In this document: in pieces, positions 43,723-54,900 of the stretch | Numbering within the stretch: position 1 is the first letter of the stretch | Layout: each line of letters begins with the position of its first letter | DNA from: Magicicada septendecula | Taxonomy: Eukaryota > Arthropoda > Insecta > Hemiptera > Cicadidae | Assembly: GCA_034769895.1 (NCBI GenBank) | Contig: CM068374.1 | Location: 353,572,302-353,636,301 of the forward strand | Direction of reading: 5' to 3' | DNA: 64,000 bases | Position numbers and translations under genes: made by a program | Notes under the pieces: generated by a model | Told to the model about the DNA's origin: nothing | What the model saw: the letters and a program-made list of their open reading frames with translations, nothing else | Database searches by the model: none

Positions 43723-44942
43723 TATACTCCCCTCTCAAAATTGATAATTTGAGAAAAGTTTTATAGTTTGTAGAAATTATCACTTTATTTTGTTTAATCA
43801 TAATATTACTGCTTCTATCTGCATTAAGTTCAATAGTCTGTTGGTGTGTTGCTCTAGACTGGGTTTGCTGCTAGTATTATTTTCAGCTTACTAGTATTGT
43901 TCAAGTTTCTTATACTCTTAGTCATTTAGTTATATCATATCTTAATTCCTAAATTAACAATTTCCCTGTTTTTCAATAATACATTTTTTCTTTAAATTAT
44001 ACACATCTTGATTCTTGTGATAAACTCCTTTGTTCTTTCATTTACCTCACAGTTGTTGATGTAATCCTTGACATATTAAAATTCCGTAACATTTATAGCG
44101 GGTTTGGAATCAGAGGGGCTCTATTTGGCATCCATTCTCCGCCGTTCCTCAACTATACACCCACAGAATCAGAGGAATCTTCATCTCTGTCTGGGACAAT
44201 AAAAAGTTGCACATAACAACAGTATCACACAATAATAATAACACAATATCACAACACATAAAACATAATATATAATTTATTTTTCAATATAAGACATCAT
44301 ATTCAATAGAATACTCAAAGGATTAGAGGTTTCATTATTATCACTGTTCATGGTGTATCATTTTATCTAACATACTTCTCTTCACAGGTCATCATTTTAT
44401 AACTTGACATATTTGTTACATTATTTATCAGCCTTGCTGCTATTCATCAATACTAGGTTTGTTAGTTGTTTTGGTTATTTCACTGTTTTTTAATTTACAC
44501 ACTTACATTTTTTCACTATATAATTATGCAGTTGGTCTCTAAATTCTTCTTTAGTTTCACCATAGTTCACTTTTAACACTGTTCATACACTGGGTTTTTT
44601 AACACTTTGTTCGTTATCTTCTTGGATTATCAGGGGGTTTACAATATTCATTTGATAAACATTTTTCTTTTCTTTCCTTTCCTTTATAATAATAGCCTTC
44701 TCCTGTATTACTGTCTTTGTTGTTTTGCTCCTCTACTCCTTCAAGTGTTGGATTTTTTACACTTATTCTGGATTGTAATTTCATTTGTTGAAATTAATGT
44801 TGGAGTATTAGAGTATTATAGTATATTAGGTTTATTCAACAGTGGTTTACTTCACAGTTGTGGATTTATTATTTAATTATCTCTTCCATTCCTTATAATA
44901 GCCTTCTTTTGTATTACTCTCTTTGTTGGTTTGCTCCTCTAC
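43723..44942 (-). other. Truncated internal region, D unit 4
   Basis: Starts as in other units (PPT, hairpin island) with a private insertion of TATCACACAATAATAATAAC-type sequence near 44224-44247. It stops in the second purine-rich motif (CTCCTCTACT). Gag, PBS and nearly all of the fifth LTR are deleted. About ten extra bases at the joint form a palindrome with the flank. Confidence 0.85.
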
Positions 44943-44952
44943 TTAATGTAGA

Positions 44953-44979
44953 GGTTATGTAACATTTTGTGGTGTTACA
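44953..44979 (-). repeat. 27-bp remnant of terminal LTR5
   Basis: GGTTATGTAACATTTTGTGG... ending GTGTTACA, identical to the last 27 bp of the other D LTRs. It supplies the outer right end of the array, next to the ATAT duplication. Confidence 0.85.
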
Positions 44980-44983
44980 ATAT
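44980..44983. other. Target-site duplication, right side of D array (ATAT)
   Basis: Matches 18357-18360. When the array and one ATAT are ignored, the gag C frame reads continuously across, which independently supports this boundary. Confidence 0.8.
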
Positions 44984-45915
44984 TTTCCTTTTGGTCAGGT
45001 ACTATGTGGTGGGCCAGGTACATTGGTCTACTTTGTAAATTCTCAATTGACTCTTTTATATTAATTAACTCCTGATTTTGTATATTTTCAATGCTTCCTT
45101 TATTATGATCCACTTGAGTTTTCATTTGTATCATTTCATTGTTAACTAGTTCTATTCTACCGGCTATGTTGATTTGTACTTTGTCTAGTTTTTCTTGTGT
45201 TTCTAGTCGTACCTCTTTTAGTCTAGTTTCGTTATTATTTTCTATCTGGTTTATTCTGACCTCTACTTCCACTCCGAGTTGTATGATGGTTTCATCCGCC
45301 CTTTCTAGACCTACCTTGGTTTCAGCTATTTGCTGTCTTACTTCCTCTTTGTAATCATCAACCCTTTTGCTAAGTGTTTCATTGACATTTGCAATCCTTT
45401 CATTTATGACTTCTCTCAACGCTTGGTTTTGTTCATTTATAGTTTGCCGCAATTCCTTATTACTGTTTTCAATTCTTTCGTCTAATTGTTTGTTATTTTC
45501 CTTAATCTGCCTTAAGCTCTCGTCGTTCCTGTCAAACCTTTCGTTAATTTGTTTTAAATTTTCATTTATTTGTCGGTTGTTCTCATTAGTTTCCTCTTTA
45601 TTCTTGTCAAACTTCTCGTTCATTAGTTTTATTAAGTTCTCACTCAAAATGTTGTTTTGTTTCTTTGAGTTTTCGTTTATACTGTCTATTTTATTTTCTT
45701 TATTTGTTTTTTTCGTTAATTTGTTTATTATCCTCCTTCATGCTACTCATTAATTCCATTAATTTTTCCCAATTTAGTCCTCCTCTGGCTTCCTCTTTAT
45801 CACCCGCCTGTTGTTCCATTTCGGTGTCTGTAACTATCTCTGCTTCTTCTTCCTGTCTATCTTCTTCCGTTTCTTGGTCCTTCGCCGCCCTTTTAGAAAC
45901 ACCTCTTGTGTGCAT
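44984..45915 (-). pseudogene. gag: N-terminal half of Gag of element C
   Basis: Begins M-H-T-R-G-V-S-K-R-A-A at 45915, similar to Gag B. An acidic Gln/Glu-rich N-terminus precedes a long coiled coil with I-N-E and I-K-E-N-N-K-Q heptads (45650-45000). A frameshift lies near 45706 in a run of T on the plus strand. The frame then runs to the insertion point at 44983, ending within the conserved linker just before the capsid-like domain, whose other half is at 17485-18360. Confidence 0.88.
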
Positions 45916-45983
45916 TCCTGTGCCTCTAATAGTCGCCTGCTCAAGTTAAGTAGTAGTGATGGAGTCTGTTTTACTTAACTCAA

Positions 45984-46003
45984 GCCCTGCAAGTTGAGCG
46001 CCA
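45984..46003 (-). other. Primer binding site, element C
   Basis: The minus strand reads TGGCGCTCAACTTGCAGGGC, three bases from the LTR start TGTAATC. Close to the tRNA-Lys(CUU)-type PBS in its first 11 bases. Confidence 0.6.
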
Positions 46004-47946
46004 ATTTGTAATCTAATCAAATATTGAGAGATATAATGTGTTCTTCCAATCCTTATCCACTTTGTTTTGCCAATATATAATGGATTAATAATTTATTTTC
46101 GTCTCACGTTGTACGCCAATTTGTAATATATTTAACTAGATATATTGATTCGTTGTGTCTCTTTATTTATGCCCTACTGTTGTAAGCTTCAATTTGTAAT
46201 ATAAAAATCTACTGAGACAATGTGTTCTTAACTGTAATATATTATAATAAGTAAATCAGCCCTGAACGAGTAGCGTACTATATTAGTTTAGTATATTTGG
46301 TGGTCAGATCGTTCCTATTAAGGCCTAGGCTGTACAACAACGTTAAGAGAGGGGAGTATAAGCCGTGAATTGTTTTTCTCTTCTCTCGCAGTTCAACGGC
46401 TGGACGAGTGCTTGTGCTGTGGTTTATCGTCAGCCAATTATTTGAGGTTAAGTTTTTCCAATCGCAGTATATCTCTCGTTTTTCTCTCTGTAAACTACAA
46501 ATTATCTAAAACACACTAAATAGTCAGCAAATAATAAGTCATAATTTTCATGAAGGATTCTTTATTTTAATTTTTTTTTTAAAACAGATGTTCTCTTTTC
46601 GCTTGGGTTCAACAGATCGACCACACTTAAATGAATCGACTAGGTTACAAAATTCAATTTTCAGATATTAAATTTTAACTATATTATTATTTTTTCTTAA
46701 TCTCAGGGTTCGAAAAGTTCTTGTGACTATTAGGAAGGTCAGAAAATGCCAAATAAAATCTTATTAACTAATGTCTTTAAACGTAAGTTGGTTTTACCGT
46801 CTGGCGACAAAGTTCACTCGTTATGGCAGCGTACCGATAATTCCGTGGTGGCCGTTTAACTAGTCTACAGATGTCTGTGTCATTGCCAGTCTCCAGTTCC
46901 AAAAATAAAAGTTTGGTGTATTTGTCCCTGGATGGAGTAGAATTTCCAATTCTTAATCTTCGCTAATGTTGAAGTTTCTCGTGGTTATGGATTACCATGG
47001 ATTTTGTGTAGCAATAGTTTTTCTTCACTTGATCGTAAGTAAGTGAGGTTTATCATTCGATTTTAATTGTCTTTTGTACTTTAATTTATTACATTAATTT
47101 CTTTACGTCATTCGTCCTCTTCATTTTAATCATTATTTAGTACTTTCATTTTTGTATCAAAAGTTATTTGGATTAACTTGGACATTTGTTCTTTTAGATT
47201 TTTTCTTTTTTATTTCTACTCATAAAGCTGAACTATCCTCTTTCACCGATAACAATCGAGTAAACAAACTTTCTTGCTTTTATGTGGTCCTTGACAACCA
47301 ATCTTTGTTCTGTTATTGGTTAATATTTGTAATCCTTGTGCCATCTAATACCGGCCATAATTAAAAAATGTTCTTGCACTTACTTAATAAAATACTCCTT
47401 TACCAAAGTCACGTTATATCATATTGAATTTTCACAGATTCTTTGTTATAAAATTACATACATTTTGCTACCTTTCTCCTCTTAATCTTATCATTCTAAC
47501 AAGTACTATCTTCTCATTACAAAATACTAATTTTGGGACCTATTCTTCTATTACATATATTATGTTTTTATTGTAATTCATGGCACTTATCTGCTATTAA
47601 AAACTACCATTATTTTCTTCTAATTTATTATATAAAATTTAGTGTCTTTACTTTTGTTAGTTGCCTAACTTTTCTGACATGGCTTCCTGTACAATGTGTC
47701 ACTGGTTTAGGGCCAATAATTCAATTTTTTACTCTATTCTGATTTTTAATTTATCATTACATAGTTTTTTAGTATAGAACCCTTCATATGTCCACAACAT
47801 AGTTACAATAAAACCCTTTGGCATTTTATCACCAAAATAAAATTTGTATTTGTATTGCCTTCCTGGCCAAGTTTACAATTATAATATAACAACACAACCA
47901 TTATCTATTCAACGTAGTTATAAAATATTTACTCTATATAAATTTT

Positions 47947-48131
47947 AACATAAATTCCATGGTGACATGTTCATTTGTATAAATTAACTTAACATCAATT
48001 ATTTAATACACTCTTAATGTAGTTACTTAACACGTCCTACATACAAAACTCCAACATAAATGCCATGATGACATGTTCATTTTTATACATTAACTTAACA
48101 TCAATTATTTAATACGCTCTTAATGTAGTTA
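47947..48131. repeat. Tandem duplication of a 79-bp sequence
   Basis: 47947-48025 and 48053-48131 are about 94% identical (AACATAAAT[TG]CCATG...CTCTTAATGTAGTTA), spaced 106 bp apart with a 27-bp unrelated spacer. Confidence 0.9.
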
Positions 48132-48309
48132 TTTTCGAGCATTGAATAAACTGTTTATACTATTTTTTCAGATTATTTAAAACTGCACTTATCACTCACT
48201 CTTTGCACTGACCACTTCATAGTTTGTATTTCTATACATTTATCTTTGGCTCTGCTACCTTGTATTTTTATTTAATATCATTTATTATTTTTCTTTTTTG
48301 ATACATTAC

Positions 48310-48328
48310 AATATATATATATATATAT
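48310..48328. repeat. (TA)n microsatellite
   Basis: About nine TA dinucleotides, flanked by the inverted pair TACAAT and ATTGTA. Confidence 0.9.
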
Positions 48329-48393
48329 TGTATTGTAAATGATAACTCCTGTATCAATCTTTATCTTAAGCCTCACTGTTGGGATCGCCAATT

Positions 48394-50431
48394 TGTTACA
48401 TTCAGTACTTTCTGGTTGATTAAATTATTATAATACTTGGTTTGTTTTTGTGTACTTTGTTAGTATTTTGAGGATGAGTATGTTGTCAGGGTAATATTCG
48501 TTGAGCGCCAATTTGCAATTAAAGGTTGCAAATAAAATGTATTTGTAAATTAGTAAGTATTATTTTAAAATATCATAAAGGTTTTTTTTCTGCTATAATT
48601 CAATCTCTTTTAATCTTTTATTTAATAGACGATTGTGATAACTAAAGCTCAGCAAAGCAGATTCAAATCGGCTGCCATACTTCCTGGTTGGGAGTGTTGC
48701 CAACTTAAGCTAGTTGATGAAGAAAATTAACAGTCACTGATATGCTGTTTATAATATCATACACATTTATGTATCCATTAAATAAAGAAACGAAAACCTT
48801 TTATCTGTAGTTATTAAACTCAAATCCTTTATTATATAATTATTAACAAAGTCTGACTGGCTGTTCTTTAAATATGCTCAGAATGGCAGCAGTAGCAGTA
48901 GTATTTCTTATGTCTCAGGGCATACACATTTTCATATTTTATATTTACTAAATAAAATACAAATAGAATGTTTTAAGTTAGGTCCTTTTGACTACGATAT
49001 AAACGACAGATATGTTAGGAAAAGTACCAAAATACATGGGATTACAATAAATTACAAAGTGTCTTAACAAGATTATATTAATAGTTTACAATGTTCAGTG
49101 TCTAGGTTATGTTGATTTAAGTGTTTTTAAGGTCTAGTTCACTTTATATGATAGTATTACTCTATATTAATAGTTTTTTATACTGAAAATATGATTATTC
49201 ATTGATTATTTTCACAGTGAAAGTTCAAAATTGTTTTAATTAAAAGTGTCAACAGTGTCTTTGAGAAGTGTGGCCTAGGCCTTGAAGAAAATTGTTCAGT
49301 TTAGTTATTTATCAAAAAATACTTCTCTTCCTGGATAGTTTGATGGTATTTCTTCATAGATTCCTTGGTTTACTTCTTTAGAATGATACTGTACTTCTTT
49401 CTTCTATTTATTTTTATCTAGTAGTATTATTTAACTTTTCTTTAAGTTCACAGATATGAAATTTACAATATCTTGGATTAGTCACTCTTATTTTAATATC
49501 AGCCTTTCTCGTTTAGATCCAGTAATGTACTTTTCTTTATTTAATTTATAACATTTCAGTTGCTAAAGCCTATCTCAGCTTTCATTGGTGTATAATGTAA
49601 CATTTTATGTTACTATGGAGCTCTCTAAGCTTCAATATAAACAAACTTCTAATATTTTACCTTTCATTTTCTTTAACCTGTTATCACTTTTTTATAAGAT
49701 CTTTGATCTTTAATTTATTAGTATTTTGGAGTTTGTGATGGAACACTGATTATTTTGATACCACTTTTGATTATCTTCTATTACATATTTCTTGAGTTAC
49801 CATTTTACACTTTTATTTGTCCCAAAATTATTTATTATTAGTTCTTCTTGTACTCTTCACTTTATTAACACTATTGGACACAATTAGTAATAATATAACT
49901 TAACCTGACATTGTTTATTCTAATTTTAATATAAATTCTTATTCCAAATCCCTTAACTATCTAAGCTTAACATGCCTAGTTTTACAAATCTCTATTATTA
50001 TTATTTTGGTACTTTCCTATTAATATTAACTTTTGTGTTATTAATATTACTACATATAATATTAATCAATACAGCCAAACTAATTACTAATAACTATTAG
50101 TAACAGATGATAATTCTTCTTAACTTTCTGTATACAATACAGTTTTTATAAATATAACAAAACACTGTAAGTAAGTTTCAAAACATTGTTCTCCTTACTT
50201 ATTAACTTTAATAGTTAACATAACTATTATTCGCATTCCTTTAACTTTAATAAACATAATTATTAGAACCTTAGTTAACTTTAATTGAATAATAAAAGAA
50301 ATAAATAGTATTTAACTAAGTAGTTAAATAATTAGTTCTTGACACAAAACTATCGTATTTCTTGGTACTTTTGGTAGGAGTAATTAAGTATATTTCTGTC
50401 AACAAGATGAGTGGCAAAATATCATGTAACA
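48394..50431. repeat. LTR-derived segment F1
   Basis: About 2 kb without ORFs, homologous to F2: both have [GC]TTGAGC[GA]CCAATTTG at the left (48501-48515 here), then (G)TTRCAAATAAAAT, a TTAGGTCCTTTNGACTAC block (48980 and 51519), and end in ATGTAACAATAT. An additional junction-like word (GGATCGCCAATTTGTTAC) lies 119 bp upstream. The left edge implies a minus-strand PBS/LTR junction. Too diverged to set boundaries or age. Confidence 0.5.
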
Positions 50432-50832
50432 ATATATATACCCTATAAATTTCACCATGTATCATAAAAAATTTGGTATGTTCTTGGGTTTATGTAATTG
50501 TTTACACAACAACCAACTACAGTTGAATTAGTACAGTTCATTAATTCCAGAGGGATAATTATTTTTAATTGGACGTTTGTAAATGATAACAAACTGAAAA
50601 GTAAACAAATTTATTTAAATAAAACAAGATAAATCAGATTTAAATTATATAGACAATGTCTTGTGAATTAAGCAATGTATTTAATCATACATGATAAAGG
50701 TCAAATATGAAATTCAGCAAAATAATTACTTACGTTCCTTTGTGAGCCATATGTGCACTTCATATTATAACCTTACGTTTATTACTATAAATTTGCCCCT
50801 AGTTTATTAGCCCCATGTTTGTGTGCCAATTT
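50432..50832. other. Spacer between F1 and F2
   Basis: 400 bp of AT-rich sequence with no ORF and no recognised repeat. It may be a remnant of an internal region. Confidence 0.5.
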
Positions 50833-53086
50833 TGTAAAAATACTTTTAATTCGTTATTCCTTGGTTTGATGATGATTAAATTTTTCCTTCAAACCCCAAG
50901 TTGTGTTGGTGTCAATATGTTACACAACTCTTATTTTGTGTGAATCTTTCTTATGTATGTTTTTCTTTTGTATATTTTGTTTGTTATCATAAAATAATTT
51001 TCAAATAATAATTATTTATCTTGTCCTAACGGTTGAGCACCAATTTGTAACCAAATGTTACAAATAAAATATATTTGTGTTTTATTTTATTTTTTATCAG
51101 CTGTTCATAATCTGCAATAAAAAATGCTAATTCCAAAATTGTTTCTTCTTTCTTCTGATACTATTTATTTTATTAAATTACTTCAATGGCTTAAATACTT
51201 ACTTTCAGTAGTATTCAATTAGAATTTCGTGGTTCTTGTGTACGTGTTACCAACCTCTTTTTGTTGATAAAAACATAAGGTTCAACTGTATGAATAATAA
51301 AGATGTAATACCAAAATAAAGTAATTAAACAATTGAAAATCTTCAATACAGTTTTATTTCCTTCAATCTTTTACTTTCTTTCTTTGATAACAAAGTTAAT
51401 TAAATTTATAATTCCTGACAATTTGCTCCGGCTATGTTTTTAATGCTCATGGATGACACTACTGCTCAAGTCTTTTTGTGGACTATTTGCATATTATTTT
51501 CATTATTAAAATTAGATTTGTTAGGTCCTTTGGACTACAGAAAAGTTAACAAAATTACCTCTAGTGAAGTACAAAATGTCATACAATTGTAATTAAGTCT
51601 AATAAATCATCAATAAATTAAATTTAATGTTTTTAATAGTTTGTCTTAACAGTGGTTTGTGTTTATAGGTTATCTGTTCTAATAGATATTACACTTTCAA
51701 CTATTTTATCACCATAAATTATTAATTTAATAGTAAAATAAATCTCTAATCACAAGTTTGTTCATTAAGTGAATGTTTAAAAGTAGTTTATCAGTGATTG
51801 AATAGTGTAAATGTGTAGTATAATTTGTTGTACTTATTATTCTTTTATAATTCAATATTATACATACCTTCCTTCAAGTATTAGATTCCACTTATTTTTT
51901 CTTTTTTTTATACACTTATTCTTCTATTTATACTATTTCCCTCTCATTCTTCATTCTTCTTAGGTCATTATATTACCTAACCTTATTTCAATTCAGTGCT
52001 ATCTATTTTTTATTTCAACGAGTTGTATGTAAGTTTTACCCTTTCTCTTCTGAATTCAATAATCAACTAACTGTTTTCCATATAATATTTTGGTTGTCAA
52101 GATACAAAGTATGAAATTCCCATTGGTGGAAACCTTATAACATTGAGTTGTCATGGTTTCTAGTTTTTGTCACAAACTGAATAAATTTCTTAAATTTAAT
52201 ACAATTTTCTTAAAATTACTACAATTTTGTTGTGATAGCTTCAATTTTGAAGATCCTAGTATCATTGAATTGCTTTCTGCACCTAGAATAATTTGATATC
52301 TCATTTGATTAGTTTTTGTCCAGTAATTCCAAAGTTACTAGTTTGACATTTTTTATTACTCTTATAAATTTATTTAAATTTACTCCTTTTGTATACAGTT
52401 TGCTTTCTTATTACTATACAATCCAATCTGAGGTAATAAAATACAATATAACACTAGTTACTGATGTTTTTATATAAAATTTGTCCAAATTACTTCGTTT
52501 TTCTATAGGCCTAATGCACATTGTGTTTATAATACATTTATAATTACAGTTCCCTCATTCTTAGAAACATGAAACCTTAATCCAATTACAATATATAAAA
52601 TAAATTAACATAACACATTTAATTATCAATAGTTATTTTAAAACATATTATGCACCTTATTTGCATTATAATTAACTGCTAGAACATAATTCATAACATA
52701 TCATCCTTGTCATACAAGTAATTATTCATAATTATTTTAACCCATATTATGAATCTTATTAGTCTTCAATTAGACTGTTCAAAACTATTAAACTCATTAG
52801 AATCATTATACTGGTCAGAACTAGTCTTCATAACATAACATTAGTTGCTTGTCATACCAGTAATTATTCATAACACAACTTTCATTTTTATATAATAACT
52901 TTAACACACAAAAAAAACAATGGTTATTATATCATCCATCATTATTTACTAATTTTATTTACATGGCTTTCACCTATTTCTGTTACATAGGCAAATAGGT
53001 AGGTATTTTGTACTTCAATATGGTTTATTATTACATTTTATTATGGAATAATGCAAAAAAGAGGAGGGGAGAAATATAATGTAACA
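50833..53086. repeat. LTR-derived segment F2
   Basis: Diverged paralogue of F1. PBS/LTR-junction-like words lie at 50820-50834 (GTGTGCCAATTTTGTAA) and 51031-51051 (GGTTGAGCACCAATTTGTAA). The right end has a plus-strand polypurine tract AAAAAAGAGGAGGGGAGAAA (53055-53074) followed by TATAATGTAACA, so the two edges suggest opposite orientations. No coding. Confidence 0.5.
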
Positions 53087-53206
53087 ATATTTACCATACT
53101 TTATGGTGCTCTGAACATTACAAGAATGTCTGTTGCATCTTAGATGATTACCTGTGGCAATTGGCCAGTGTCCGGTACCATCACTATGGAATCTGCTGTA
53201 TGAACC

Positions 53207-54033
53207 TACATTCTCTACAGATTAAAATTAATTTACCTTTTTTTCATCCGTCGTGTGACTTCTTATTGTATTTAATTAAATAACGCGTTTCGTGGCTCAA
53301 GGCCTCATCTTCAGATTTCAGTCCCATGTGGACGTCGTTAACACATTAAAACTAAACTACTACACATTAAAATAAAACACACTACACAAGTTAACCGATG
53401 TCTGGGTGCGCACCCTTTGCTGGCCCGCGACGCACTGCCTGCAACTCCTCTACGGTCTCATCACAACACCCCACCATCGATTGCTGTCTATTCCTGCTTA
53501 ATATGAATTTGTCCACAACCATATTGTATAGCTGATGTGATTTAAAATTCAGCTGGTCATTTAACATGTTATTAGGATTGCACATAAACGCCTGGTATAT
53601 TTCAAATTCTTCGGCTGCGTTCATGTATTGTCCCTTATTGCAGGATGTAATGGCTTGCAGTTGGTATCAATGTCAGTATAATTATGGTTATGCACCATTA
53701 AGTGTTCGGCATATTTTGATTTACAGGCTTTTAAGTTATTTTTAGGTAGGTGTTCTTTAAACCTCTGTCTAAATGCCCTGCCTGTCTGACTGATATACAC
53801 CATATCGCAATCATTACAAACCATTTTTGTAAACACCTGTCCTTTTTTCTTTAAACTGTTGTGTTTTAGGCCGTAATAATTTTTGAACATTATTTGTGGT
53901 AGATACAATACTTTTTGAGCCTCGAAACGCGTTATTTAATTAAATACAATAAGAAGTCACACGACGGATGAAAAAAAGGTAAATTAATTTTAATCTGTAT
54001 TGAATACCAGAGAACACGAGTGTACATTCTCTA
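53207..54033 (-). mobile_element. 5'-truncated Penelope-like element with inverted terminal copy
   Basis: An 11-bp direct repeat TACATTCTCTA (53207-53217 and 54023-54033) flanks the insert. Inside, an 82-bp inverted repeat (53218-53299 and 53916-53997) brackets the end of an ORF with a GIY-YIG domain. Penelope-like elements typically carry such pLTR-type repeats, 5' truncation and target duplications of variable length. The repeat contains CTGAAGATGAGG...GAAACGCG, reminiscent of a hammerhead ribozyme core. Confidence 0.8.
53391..53908 (-). pseudogene. Penelope-like element C-terminus with GIY-YIG nuclease
   Basis: The frame 53621-53908 contains C-x2-C followed by M-V-Y-I-S-Q-T-G-R and R-F-K-E-H, then H-x4-H-N-H, the GIY-YIG arrangement of Penelope-like endonucleases (first tyrosine replaced: V-Y-I-S for Y-I-G). 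The next frame (53391-53624) continues with N-A-A-E-E-F-E-I-Y and L-N-[DE]-Q-x-N-F-K, typical of the region after the nuclease; the two are joined by a frameshift near 53625. The reverse transcriptase is absent, lost to 5' truncation at the inverted repeat. Confidence 0.8.
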
Positions 54034-54378
54034 TTTCAGAATGGACACTGGTTCGATTGATGATGGGAGGCCTCTTTTTTATATGTATCTCCCCCCCTCC
54101 CCCAATACACAAAGCTTCATGGATATCAGTTTTAAATTACAGTAAATAAATAAATTTCTTCTCTGCAATTTTCTGTATTTTGCAGTTATGCCTATACAGA
54201 AGGTAACGGTTGGCCACAGCCATGTCACTGAAATGAAATAGTACTCTGAGGTAGTATTTTTTTTGTATCTAATATTGTGCTGCTACTTTCAGAAATAAAC
54301 AACAACAAAATGTGCTCAATGTAAATAGTTTTTTTATAACATGAATAAATAAGTACATTTTATATTGCATGAACATCT
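54034..54378. other. No recognised feature
   Basis: AT-rich sequence with a poly-C stretch at 54090-54103. No ORF or repeat that I can support. Confidence 0.6.
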
Positions 54379-54900
54379 TGTTACGACGGTCTTATGGTAC
54401 AGTGGAAAACAAAATACAAGACACCAATTAAGTCACTAATCACCAGCTTTAATTATCACAATTAAATGGTTTGTAATTAACAAGAGAGTCTCTTACAACA
54501 AATCAATTAAAAATTGTTCACTCACAATAAAAATGTCTACTAATCTAAAACACAATTGTATTACAATCGTCCCGCACAACACATAACACTTCGCCACAAT
54601 ACTACAAACCGCATTCCAATAATTGCAACTCAAACTCGCAGAGTATCGCCCGACAATAACTGAACTGAGCGTCCCTGAGTACTTGTATTTATACCCCGCT
54701 GAGATACCAGAATATTCCATACTGTGCATTAACAATAAAGGAAAACATTAGAGCATAATTCATTGCGGCCTTGACACAGTTCACGCGGCTTCTGTTAAAG
54801 TCTAGCTAATGTGTCGAGAATCACGTACGCCACACACATTACAGCCGGATTCCTCTGGAACATTCAATAAACACGTAGACTGTCCTGTATTGTCGTAACA
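54379..54900 (-). repeat. Solo LTR, 522 bp
   Basis: Ends TGTTACGAC and GTCGTAACA form a perfect 9-bp inverted repeat with TG/CA termini. The minus strand has TATAAATA (54693-54686) followed about 26 nt later by TCAGTT (54668-54663), an arthropod-type initiator, so orientation is minus. Flanks ATCT and ATAT differ at one base, so a target duplication is possible but not certain. No PBS, PPT or coding beside it. The BEL/Pao or Ty3/gypsy assignment is open. Confidence 0.7.

Larger units (their letters stand above)
18361..44979 (-). mobile_element. Tandem array of non-autonomous LTR retrotransposon D
   Basis: Order on the plus strand: LTR1, internal 1, LTR2, internal 2, LTR3, internal 3, LTR4, truncated internal 4, 27-bp LTR remnant. 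The period is about 7535 bp (6478 bp for the first unit, which lacks the inserted transposon). Units are near-identical; Gag 2 and Gag 3 differ at only two residues. Outer ends are TGTAACG and GTTACA with ATAT duplications, so the array sits inside gag C as one insertion that was later, or already, multimeric. Each internal region encodes only Gag. Confidence 0.93.
46007..48393 (-). repeat. 5' LTR region of element C, right end uncertain
   Basis: Starts TGTAATCTAATC after the PBS. Two more PBS/LTR-junction-like words follow at about 46097-46114 (GTTGTACGCCAATTTGTAAT) and 46181-46200. Blocks match the LTR at 13714-15384 (CTCAGGG-TCGAAAAGTT near 46705; the CGTCTGGC...GGTGGCCG block near 46800 against 14480-14540). 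A short tandem duplication (47947-48131) and a TA run lie within. No clear CA end is visible before the next junction-like word at 48380, so part may belong to another element. No genes. Confidence 0.55.

Noticed and set aside
46339..46400. Plus-strand TATAAG followed by CAGTTC in the C LTR as an antisense promoter
   Set aside because: Opposite to the element's direction and not seen in the related LTR at 13714; too weak alone.
48335..48372. Protease-like I-D-T-G reading on the minus strand just inside the 48380 junction word
   Set aside because: About 12 codons only, with no flanking protease similarity; can arise by chance.
54493..54735. 80-residue minus-strand ORF
   Set aside because: Lies wholly within the solo LTR and overlaps its TATA/initiator region; no similarity recognised.
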